Assembly (NCBI GenBank): GCA_007120675.1
Contig: SKNE01000299.1
Coordinates: forward strand, 1 to 12,656
Direction: 5' to 3'
DNA from: Bacteroidales bacterium
GTDB lineage: Bacteria; Bacteroidota; Bacteroidia; Bacteroidales; UBA7960
DNA: 12,656 nt
Position numbers and translations under genes: made by a program
Shown here: positions 7,680 through 12,656 of the stretch, piece by piece
Position numbering within the stretch: the stretch's first letter is position 1
Layout: each line of letters begins with the position of its first letter
Notes under the pieces: model-generated
Databases searched by the model: none
What the model was told of the DNA's origin: nothing
Seen by the model: the letters and a program-made list of their open reading frames with translations, nothing else

Positions 7680-7694
7680 TCCGCACACAAGTCG
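7670..7694 (+). terminator. Hairpin over the apbE stop codon, candidate terminator
   Basis: A perfect 8-bp inverted repeat (CGACTTGT at 7670-7677, ACAAGTCG at 7687-7694) encloses a 9-nt loop and spans the apbE stop. A weak T-rich stretch (TTTT in GATTTTCC) comes about ten bases later, so it is not a canonical intrinsic terminator. It may weaken or end the CDF-apbE transcript, or protect its 3' end. Confidence 0.4.
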
Positions 7695-7800
7695 CCACGA
7701 CCTCGGATTTTCCTGACTACCGGTACCAGACGCTGTCACCTCCCCAGGGCGCCCGCCACCACCTGCCGAGAGAAGCATAATGGTCTGCCGGGGCCTTAGG

Positions 7801-7827
7801 TTTTTCCCAAATTCTTTCGTATATTTA
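7801..7827 (+). promoter_or_regulatory. Possible promoter upstream of mlaD
   Basis: The gap 7680-7855 (176 bp) has no gene and is GC-rich until about 7800, where it turns AT-rich. There the sequence TATATTTA (7820-7827) is one mismatch from the Bacteroidota -7 consensus TAnnTTTG, and TTTTT lies at 7801-7805. The spacing is somewhat short for a -33 box, so this is only a candidate. A start about seven bases after the box would leave a leader of roughly 20 nt before mlaD. Confidence 0.27.
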
Positions 7828-7855
7828 CCCTTCACATTGGCAATACACTGACCCT

Positions 7856-8860
7856 ATGAAAAGAGCACAAAAAATTCGCCTGGGCATATTCATCCTGGTG
7901 GGCTTTGGCCTGCTGCTGCTGCTCATCGGCTACTTTGCGGCCCGCAGCCTGCTGGAAAGGAAAGAGCATTACTACGTGGCTTACCAGAACGTGTCCGTCG
8001 GCGGACTGGAGGTGGGCAGTCCGGTGAAGTTCATGGGCATCAACGTGGGCTCCATTGCCGACATCAGCATCTCTCCGGTTGACGTCAATACCATCATTAT
8101 TCGCCTGGCCCTGCAGGAAGACACCCCGGTCAAGGAAGATGCCGTGGCCGACATCGTAGCCATGGGCATCACGGGGTTGCGCACCATCGAGATCCGTGGC
8201 GGGACACAAGAGGCTGCATTCATGGCGCCGGGCGACACCCTGCGTGCCGGCACCTCCTTTGCCGAGGACATCACCGGAAAGGCCGAAGACATCTACTTCA
8301 AGCTGGAGCAGGTGCTGAACAACCTGCAGGTGTTTACCCATCCCGACAATATGCGCGCCTTCACACAAACCGCCGAAGACATCTCCGCCTTCACACGGGA
8401 GGCCGGCGCGAGCATGAACCGCATCGACGGACTCATTGACGAAAACCGGGAGGGGGTGCGCCAAACCGTTGCCTCGCTGGAGAAGTTCACCGGCGAGCTG
8501 GATAAGACCTCCGACGAGCTCTTCATGGCTGTGGCACGTTTCAACGAAATCATGCAGGGCGACACCCTCAGCGAGGTGCTGGGGAATTTCCGCGACCTGT
8601 CTGTCACGCTGAAAGAGACCAACCTCAACGAGCTGATCGAACAGCTGGCTGCCACCACGGCGGAAACACAACTGCTGCTGCGCAAAGTGGGGGAAGATGT
8701 GGACAAGGGAAGTGCCGCGCTCACTGAAAACCTCATGCTGCTGCAGTATACGCTCAACAATATCCACGACCTGTCGCGAAAGGCCAGTGCCAACCCCTCC
8801 GTGCTGATCCGGAGAACACGCCTGGACGATACGGCCGATAAGCTGCTGGATCAGGATTGA
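7856..8860 (+). CDS. mlaD: MlaD-like MCE-family lipid transport protein
   Basis: MCE proteins form rings at the inner membrane that carry phospholipids across the periplasm and associate with a MlaE/MlaF ABC transporter. The 334-residue protein has one N-terminal transmembrane helix (about 8-30), an MCE domain (about 38-116, with VGGLEVGSPVKFMGINVGSI and AMGITGLRTIEIRGG), and a long polar, probably helical and coiled-coil tail (about 125-315) ending near VLIRRTRLDD. The tail is much longer than in E. coli MlaD (183 residues), suggesting a reach further across the periplasm, as in other tail-bearing MCE proteins. It has a single MCE domain, unlike PqiB or YebT. It is the first gene of the lipid-transport block. 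The start ATG at 7856 gives the expected MKR-plus-hydrophobic N-terminus. The gene symbol marks family membership, not proven orthology. Confidence 0.88.
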   Translation: MKRAQKIRLGIFILVGFGLLLLLIGYFAARSLLERKEHYYVAYQNVSVGGLEVGSPVKFMGINVGSIADISISPVDVNTIIIRLALQEDTPVKEDAVADIVAMGITGLRTIEIRGGTQEAAFMAPGDTLRAGTSFAEDITGKAEDIYFKLEQVLNNLQVFTHPDNMRAFTQTAEDISAFTREAGASMNRIDGLIDENREGVRQTVASLEKFTGELDKTSDELFMAVARFNEIMQGDTLSEVLGNFRDLSVTLKETNLNELIEQLAATTAETQLLLRKVGEDVDKGSAALTENLMLLQYTLNNIHDLSRKASANPSVLIRRTRLDDTADKLLDQD

Positions 8861-8993
8861 TAAGGAAGGGAACCGGCCTCTCCCCATGCCCGGCAAATAA
8901 CCTACAGCGCGATCGGGCGAGTGGGCGAAGCCCCGGATAACCCAGTGTCCCGATGATTCACTGTTGGAATGTGTAATGTTTAATTGAATAAAT
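8861..8993 (+). other. Intergenic gap with a small GC-rich hairpin
   Basis: This 133-bp gap between mlaD and the auxiliary lipoprotein gene encodes nothing visible. It contains a short hairpin GGGC-GAA-GCCC at 8923-8933, nested in a larger possible pairing of CGGGC (8914-8918) with GCCCCG (8930-8935). There is no T run. The last 30 bases are AT-rich (8964-8993) and may hold a promoter, but I see no clear TAnnTTTG box. Confidence 0.4.
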
Positions 8994-9593
8994 ATGAAGC
9001 GCATACTCATCATTTCCTCGCTCCTCATTGCTCTGGCAGCTTGTCGCAGCAGCCAGCCGGCAAGCCAGCATTTTTACCTGATCGAGTACGACAGGGAGTG
9101 GAGCGCACCCTGGCCCGAAGGCCTTGGCACGATGGCCGGAACCTGTGAGATAGCCAGTGTGTGGGTGGCCCCCGCCTATGCCAGTCACCAGATAGCGATG
9201 CGCACGGCTTCACACCAGCTCCGCTATTTCACCTTCAATGAGTGGGCTGTCAGGCCCGAACAGGCCATGACCCAGCTGAGCCTGGATTTCTTTGAAGCCT
9301 TTCCCGTATTCGAGCAGATCGTCCACGGCCGCCTGATCACCCCGGCCAACTATCGGCTGGAAACCGAAGTGCACCACCTGGAGCTGGACACCCGCCAGCA
9401 GGGGGTGGGTGCGCGCGTACATTTTGTCTTTAGCCTGTACGACATGGAAGACGGAAAACAGTTGATTCACAGGCATGTGGCGGATCGCACGCAAGAGCTG
9501 GAGAAAAAAAACCTGAACGAGTTCGCCACCGCCATCAGCCGGCTTTTCCAGGAAGAGCTGCAGGCATTTAGTATACAAAGCCTGCAAAAATAA
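8994..9593 (+). CDS. PqiC-like ABC transport auxiliary lipoprotein
   Basis: This protein resembles the ABC_trans_aux/PqiC (DUF330) family, lipoproteins that act with MCE systems, probably at the outer membrane end of the lipid path. It has 199 residues, a short signal with lipobox ALAAC (Cys17), then QHFYLIEYDREW, the IASVWVAPAYASHQIAMRT strand region, YFTFNEWAVRPEQAM, a characteristic W-centred motif, and NYRLETEVHHLELD. The rest alternates beta strands and ends in a helical segment of about 30 residues (KNLNEFATAISRLFQEELQ). E. coli PqiC has a similar length. Its position between the MCE gene and the permease gene supports the assignment. I recognise it by pattern and context rather than strong identity, so no symbol is given. 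A 10-bp hairpin lies at the end of the coding region. Confidence 0.82.
   Translation: MKRILIISSLLIALAACRSSQPASQHFYLIEYDREWSAPWPEGLGTMAGTCEIASVWVAPAYASHQIAMRTASHQLRYFTFNEWAVRPEQAMTQLSLDFFEAFPVFEQIVHGRLITPANYRLETEVHHLELDTRQQGVGARVHFVFSLYDMEDGKQLIHRHVADRTQELEKKNLNEFATAISRLFQEELQAFSIQSLQK
9559..9586 (+). repeat. Inverted repeat at the 3' end of the auxiliary lipoprotein gene
   Basis: TGCAGGC (9559-9565) and TTT (9567-9569) pair with AAA (9577-9579) and GCCTGCA (9580-9586), giving about ten base pairs with one bulged A and a 7-nt loop. It lies within the last codons of the lipoprotein gene and is followed by A's, not T's. It is therefore not an intrinsic terminator for the plus strand, but it may stabilise or separate this mRNA segment from mlaE. 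Confidence 0.4.
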
Positions 9594-9603
9594 GTCCAGC
9601 AAC

Positions 9604-9610
9604 AAAGGAG
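9604..9610 (+). promoter_or_regulatory. Strong Shine-Dalgarno for the STAS-MlaE gene
   Basis: AAAGGAG ends ten bases before the ATG at 9621 and fixes that start. It stands out because most other genes in this window show no such site. Confidence 0.6.
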
Positions 9611-9620
9611 ACACAAAGCC

Positions 9621-10760
9621 ATGCGAAAAAAGCGCCATAGCTTACCCCGGGACATTCGCTGCGGTGACGAGGCCCTGGCCCGCCTCGATGGTCAGGTGTT
9701 GAAAATGAAAGGGCAGCTCACCATCGACCAGGCGCCTGACTTCATAGCAGGATTCTTCCGGTGCTTCCGGCCCGAACACCATCAGTCGCTGCACATCGAC
9801 CTGGGACTGCTGGAGAACGTGGACAGCGCAGGGGTCATGGCACTGCACTACGTGCAGCAAAAAATGCGGGAAAAGAATATCCGGGTTGAAATGTCCGGTG
9901 CCACGGCCACGGTGCTGGACAAGATCCGGCTGTTCTCACCCGATGAGGGAATCGCCGTGGCACAGCCCCTAAAGGCAGGATGGCTGGAGCGAACAGGTGA
10001 TGCGATCCACCGCTTCTTCAGCAACTACTTGTTTGGATTCCTTTTGCTGGCAGCCAATGTCTTTTACTGGGGCATCACCGACTTGTTCCGCACCAAGGTG
10101 CGGCGCAAGGGGGAGGTGGTGAACCAGGCCGTACTGATTGGCGTCAACGCAGTGCTCATCATTGTATTTCTTTCCTTTGTGATCGGTTACGTGATCGCCC
10201 TGCACTCTGCCGGTCAGCTGCGGATTTTTGGGGCCAACATCTTTGTGGTCGACCTGGTGGTGTTCTCCATCATGAGCCAGATGGGACCACTGATCACGGC
10301 CATCCTGGTGGCTGGACGCAGCGGGTCGGCCATCGCAGCCGAGATCGGTACCATGAAGGTCACCGCCGAACTGGATGCCCTCAAAACCATGGGACTGAAT
10401 CCCAATCGCTTCGTGGTGGTGCCCAAGCTGTACGCCTGTATGCTCACCCTCCCTTTTTTGATCGTCTTTGCCAATGTGGCGGGGATCACGGGCGGTGCGC
10501 TGGCCGCCAATGTGTACCTGGACATCACCCCGCACATCTTCATCAACAGGATGCAGGACATCATGATGATGAAAGACCTTTACACCGCCCTGGTAAAAAG
10601 CCAGGTGTATGCCGGACTGATCGTTCTTACCGGCAGCTTTTACGGTTTCAGGGTGGAGCGCGGCGCCGAGGGGGTGGGACGAATGACCACCGCTGCGGTG
10701 GTGGTAAGCATCACCCTGGTGATACTGGCCGATGCCATACTGGGTGTCCTGTTTTATTAA
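9621..10760 (+). CDS. mlaE: MlaE-family lipid ABC permease with fused N-terminal STAS domain
   Basis: This is the membrane permease of the lipid transporter. The 379-residue protein begins with a STAS domain (about 20-115) like the separate MlaB of E. coli, including LHIDLGLLENVDSAGVMAL, where Ser69 in DSAG takes the place of the conserved Ser/Thr of STAS proteins. The MlaE domain (about 130-379) has about five membrane helices and the family signature GPLITAILVAGRSGSAIAAEIGT (GRSGSAIAAEIG at 232-243), then ELDALKTMGLNPNRFVVVPK and the C-terminal GFRVERGAEGVGRMTTAAVV. E. coli encodes MlaB and MlaE separately; here they are one chain, so the STAS part probably contacts the ATPase directly. A Shine-Dalgarno sequence supports the start. 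It follows the auxiliary lipoprotein gene by 27 bp and precedes the ATPase gene by 117 bp. Confidence 0.93.
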   Translation: MRKKRHSLPRDIRCGDEALARLDGQVLKMKGQLTIDQAPDFIAGFFRCFRPEHHQSLHIDLGLLENVDSAGVMALHYVQQKMREKNIRVEMSGATATVLDKIRLFSPDEGIAVAQPLKAGWLERTGDAIHRFFSNYLFGFLLLAANVFYWGITDLFRTKVRRKGEVVNQAVLIGVNAVLIIVFLSFVIGYVIALHSAGQLRIFGANIFVVDLVVFSIMSQMGPLITAILVAGRSGSAIAAEIGTMKVTAELDALKTMGLNPNRFVVVPKLYACMLTLPFLIVFANVAGITGGALAANVYLDITPHIFINRMQDIMMMKDLYTALVKSQVYAGLIVLTGSFYGFRVERGAEGVGRMTTAAVVVSITLVILADAILGVLFY

Positions 10761-10783
10761 TCTGGGGAAGAGCTAGTGGACCG

Positions 10784-10864
10784 GGTTGCCGGGCTAACCT
10801 GCCGGGGCCTGATGGCAAAGTCCCCGAAAAGCACCCAGCCCAGGCTTGGGTAAGGCGGATCGCC
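10784..10864 (+). repeat. Chain of hairpins between mlaE and mlaF
   Basis: The 117-bp gap 10761-10877 holds no gene but can fold into successive hairpins: GGTT (10784-10787) with AACC (10796-10799); CGGGG (10803-10807) with CCCCG (10822-10826), enclosing GCC-TGAT-GGC; ACCCAGC (10833-10839) with GCT and GGGT (10843-10851, one bulged T); and GGCG (10854-10857) with CGCC (10861-10864). None has a T run. The block could be a processing or stability element, or it could limit mlaF expression. Confidence 0.45.
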
Positions 10865-10877
10865 GGGACGACACGCA

Positions 10878-11696
10878 ATGACCTTATACAATGATAGACA
10901 ACAAATGAATACAGAGATCCTGGATGAGATGGACAAAGAGAAGGTGGTGGAGGTTCAATCACTTTATGCCGCCTTTGGCGATACGGTCGTTTTGTCCGAC
11001 GTATCCTTCACGGCCCATAAGGGGGAGGTATGTGTGATACTCGGTGGCAGCGGTTCAGGCAAAACCACCGTGCTCAAGCACCTCCTTTCCCTGTATCCGG
11101 TTAAACGCGGACTGGTAAAGGTGCTGGGCAAGGACGTTTCACGCCTCAGGGAGGTGGAGCAGGTTGAGCTCTACCTGCAGATGGGGGTTTTTTACCAGAG
11201 CGGCGCCCTGATCAATTCACTCACCGTGGCGGAGAATGTAGCCCTCCCCCTGGCCCAGCACTCCGATCTGCCGGATGATTTGATCGACGAGATTGTGATG
11301 ATGAAGCTCTCATTGGTCAACCTCTCCCACGCTTTCCACCTGTACCCGTCCCAGCTCAGCGGCGGGATGCTGAAACGGGCCGCCCTGGCCAGGGCCATCG
11401 TGATGAACCCTCCCCTGCTCTTCTGTGATGAGCCCGGCGCCGGCCTTGACCCTGTATCGCTGGAGTCGCTGGACAGCCTCATCCTCAACCTGAAGGAAAA
11501 AATGGGGATGTCCATCATACTGGTGACCCATGAAGTGTCCAGCATCTTGCGCGTAGCCGACCGCATCGTCTTCCTGGACAATGGGGTGGTGGCCTTCGAA
11601 GGGCCACTGTCGGAAGCCATCCGCTCAGAACAACCAGCCGTGAGGGAATTCTTCTCGGTACTCAAGAATGAACACATGCGACAATTGGTGAGCTGA
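10878..11696 (+). CDS. mlaF: MlaF-like ABC transporter ATP-binding protein
   Basis: This is the cytoplasmic ATPase that powers the MlaE permease. The 272-residue chain has a complete ABC domain: Walker A GGSGSGKT at 56-63 (Lys62), the Q-loop region near MGVFYQSGALINSLTV, signature LSGGM at 160-164, Walker B LLFCDEPGAGLDP with Asp184 and Glu185, and switch His218 in VTHEVSS. The GALINSLTVAENVALPL segment and the LSGGMLKRAALARAI form are typical of the MlaF/Ttg2A family. The domain proper starts near residue 23, so the ATG at 10878 gives a 22-residue lead. ATGs at 10905 and 10929 are equally in frame, and 10905, with A-rich sequence before it, may be the real start. The gene is last in the lipid block and converges on nqrM. 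Confidence 0.94.
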   Translation: MTLYNDRQQMNTEILDEMDKEKVVEVQSLYAAFGDTVVLSDVSFTAHKGEVCVILGGSGSGKTTVLKHLLSLYPVKRGLVKVLGKDVSRLREVEQVELYLQMGVFYQSGALINSLTVAENVALPLAQHSDLPDDLIDEIVMMKLSLVNLSHAFHLYPSQLSGGMLKRAALARAIVMNPPLLFCDEPGAGLDPVSLESLDSLILNLKEKMGMSIILVTHEVSSILRVADRIVFLDNGVVAFEGPLSEAIRSEQPAVREFFSVLKNEHMRQLVS

Positions 11697-11706
11697 CCGG
11701 GAGTGA

Positions 11707-11731
11707 TGCGGCAGTCCGTCCGGACACCGCA
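11707..11731. terminator. Hairpin between convergent mlaF and nqrM, possible bidirectional terminator
   Basis: TGCGG (11707-11711) pairs with CCGCA (11727-11731), and inside it GTCC (11714-11717) pairs with GGAC (11722-11725): nine base pairs with a small internal loop. It lies in the 59-bp gap between two genes that face each other. No T run follows on the plus strand. GTCCGT (11714-11719) could instead pair with ACGGAC (11738-11743), which would exclude the first fold. Confidence 0.35.
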
Positions 11732-11755
11732 GCACGTACGGACCTGGAGCGGTCT

Positions 11756-11947
11756 TTAGCTCTTCTGGCTATCACAGTCCTCGGGCACGCCCGATGCACA
11801 GGAGCAGGAGCGCACCTTGCCCGAGTCGGGATCATAGGTGCTCGTGCACGACTTGGTGAAGGTGGCACCCGGCTTTACAAACATTTTGATGGCTATGCCC
11901 CCTATGGCCAGGCCCAGCAGCAGTATGGCAAGGATAATGACTTCCAT
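11756..11947 (-). CDS. nqrM: Na+-NQR maturation protein NqrM
   Basis: NqrM (DUF539) is a small single-helix membrane protein required for Nqr assembly; it is thought to deliver iron for the NqrD/NqrE centre. The 63-residue product has one transmembrane helix (about 3-22) followed by a short polar segment and a Cys-rich tail with Cys34, Cys48, Cys50 and Cys58 (pattern C-x13-C-x-C-x7-C). The CxC pair and flanking cysteines match the family. The start ATG at 11947 gives the N-terminus MEVIILAILLLG, with no room for a longer domain. It is on the strand opposite to nqr, 6.1 kb from nqrF, and probably has its own promoter at 11991-11998. Size, helix and cysteines fit well, and the nearby nqr and apbE genes support the call. 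Confidence 0.88.
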   Translation of the reverse strand: MEVIILAILLLGLAIGGIAIKMFVKPGATFTKSCTSTYDPDSGKVRSCSCASGVPEDCDSQKS

Positions 11948-11990
11948 GGTTTTGTATGTATGTGGGTTCTGTGGTCTTATTTTGGCTCCT

Positions 11991-11998
11991 CAAAGGTA
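11991..11998 (-). promoter_or_regulatory. Bacteroidota-type -7 box for nqrM
   Basis: On the minus strand the sequence TACCTTTG matches the Bacteroidota -7 consensus TAnnTTTG exactly, and it would give a leader of roughly 37 nt before the nqrM ATG. No TTTG is seen at the expected -33 distance. A small inverted repeat CCAC/GTGG (12001-12012) lies directly upstream of the box and could be an operator half-structure or chance. The rest of the 118-bp gap to the methyltransferase stop shows nothing else. Confidence 0.5.
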
Positions 11999-12065
11999 CT
12001 CCACTTTCGTGGGATGGCGCCTTGTATTATCGTTAAAAGGGTAACAATGCCCCTGCGCCAAATGT

Positions 12066-12656
12066 TCAGCTTTTCCAGGCACCGCGACGGAAGCAGGATA
12101 TGATGATGCCCGCCGCCATGGCTGCATTGAGGGACTCCGCCCGCTCCCCTGACCGTTTGCCGCCATGGGCCGGGATGGCCAGCCGGTCGTCCAGCAGACC
12201 ACCAAGCCGGTCAGAGATACCCCTGGCCTCGTTACCAACCACAAGCGCTGCCGGAAGCTCCAGGGGGTTGCGCAGCACATCCGTCCCCTCCATGTAGCTG
12301 CCATATAGGCGCAAGCGGCCCTTCAGACTGATAACCAGTTCGTACAGGTCAGTATAGTGGGTTCGCACGCGCAGGAACGAACCCATGCTGGCCTGTATGA
12401 TCTTGGGATTGTACACCTCTACGCATTCCCGGGAGCAATATACATGCCGAAGTCCGAACCAGTCGGCTGTCCTCAGGATGCTGCCCATGTTGCCCGGATC
12501 GCGGATATCGTCCAGTAACAGCACCAGCTCGTCGCTGCCAAAATGTCCCGGCATGGCAGATGCAGCCTGCCTGGCCACTGCCAGCACCTTGTTGGGCGAC
12601 TTCAGTCCGCTGATGCGGGACAGCTCAGCCGGCGAAACCCTGAGACAGGTGGTGCC
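12066..12656 (-). CDS. TrmH/SpoU-family RNA 2'-O-methyltransferase (5'-truncated)
   Basis: SpoU-class enzymes transfer a methyl group from SAM to a ribose 2'-OH of tRNA or rRNA through a knotted fold. The frame is open to the right edge, so the start is outside the window; 196 residues are visible. The GTG at 12587 is internal: residues before it (VSPAELSRISGLKSPNKVLAV) match the linker before the catalytic domain. Motif 1 is LDDIRDPGNMGSILRTADWFG with the catalytic-type Arg in LRTA, motif 2 is QASMGSFLRV, and motif 3 is VVGNEARGIS plus ESLNAAMAAGIIIS. The SAM loop reads GNEARG where GNEGRG is more usual. The substrate RNA cannot be told from sequence, so no symbol is given. It is transcribed in the same direction as nqrM, 118 bp upstream of it, but is unlikely to be functionally linked. 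Confidence 0.92.
   Translation of the reverse strand, partial: GTTCLRVSPAELSRISGLKSPNKVLAVARQAASAMPGHFGSDELVLLLDDIRDPGNMGSILRTADWFGLRHVYCSRECVEVYNPKIIQASMGSFLRVRTHYTDLYELVISLKGRLRLYGSYMEGTDVLRNPLELPAALVVGNEARGISDRLGGLLDDRLAIPAHGGKRSGERAESLNAAMAAGIIISCFRRGAWKS

Noticed and set aside
7785..7796. 12-base sequence CTGCCGGGGCCT shared with 10799-10810, possibly an intergenic repeat family.
   Set aside because: A few 12-base matches are expected by chance in 12.6 kb of GC-rich DNA, and the flanks do not align.
7832..9028. 398-residue open frame on the minus strand opposite mlaD.
   Set aside because: It mirrors the GC-biased codon pattern of mlaD, shows no recognisable domain, and mlaD on the plus strand has clear MCE motifs.
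1..12656. CRISPR arrays, tRNA or rRNA genes, insertion sequences, phage or toxin-antitoxin genes.
   Set aside because: I saw no spaced direct repeats, no cloverleaf-like sequence, and no transposase, integrase or toxin motifs by eye.

Overview
The window suggests a member of the Bacteroidota (FCB group) with a fairly GC-rich genome, near 60% by eye. Reasons: the NqrA and NqrC C-termini and the CxC form of NqrM look Bacteroidota-like from memory, most genes lack an obvious Shine-Dalgarno sequence, and a perfect TAnnTTTG -7 box precedes nqrM. This assignment is an inference; no rRNA gene is present.

Layout. Positions 2-5668 (+) hold a tight nqrABCDEF operon for the Na+-translocating NADH:quinone oxidoreductase. 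nqrA is cut by the left edge, and a textbook intrinsic terminator closes the operon. Positions 5713-7679 (+) hold a cation diffusion facilitator gene that overlaps, in an ATGA junction, an apbE gene for the lipoprotein flavin transferase that attaches FMN to NqrB and NqrC. Positions 7856-11696 (+) hold a four-gene MCE/Mla-type lipid ABC transporter: MlaD-like MCE protein, PqiC-like auxiliary lipoprotein, MlaE permease with a fused N-terminal STAS domain, and MlaF-like ATPase. Its gaps are longer than those of the nqr operon and can form hairpins. On the minus strand, converging on mlaF, are nqrM (11756-11947), a small Cys-rich membrane protein needed for Nqr assembly, and a TrmH/SpoU-family RNA methyltransferase cut by the right edge.

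How it fits together. NqrA-F oxidises NADH, reduces quinone and pumps Na+. ApbE flavinylates NqrB (Thr217, SGAT) and NqrC (Thr203, SGGT), and NqrM is required to mature the NqrD/NqrE metal centre held by Cys39/Cys122 and Cys26/Cys126. The six subunits (one of them partial here) and both dedicated maturation factors therefore lie within 12 kb, with a metal exporter coupled to apbE. The mla block is a separate envelope-lipid system lodged between the two maturation genes. I see no tRNA, rRNA, CRISPR array, insertion sequence or phage gene. Most of the window is recognisable housekeeping and envelope machinery. The least explained points are the CDF-ApbE coupling, the terminator placed just before the CDF start codon, and the composition of the STAS-MlaE/PqiC-like transporter.
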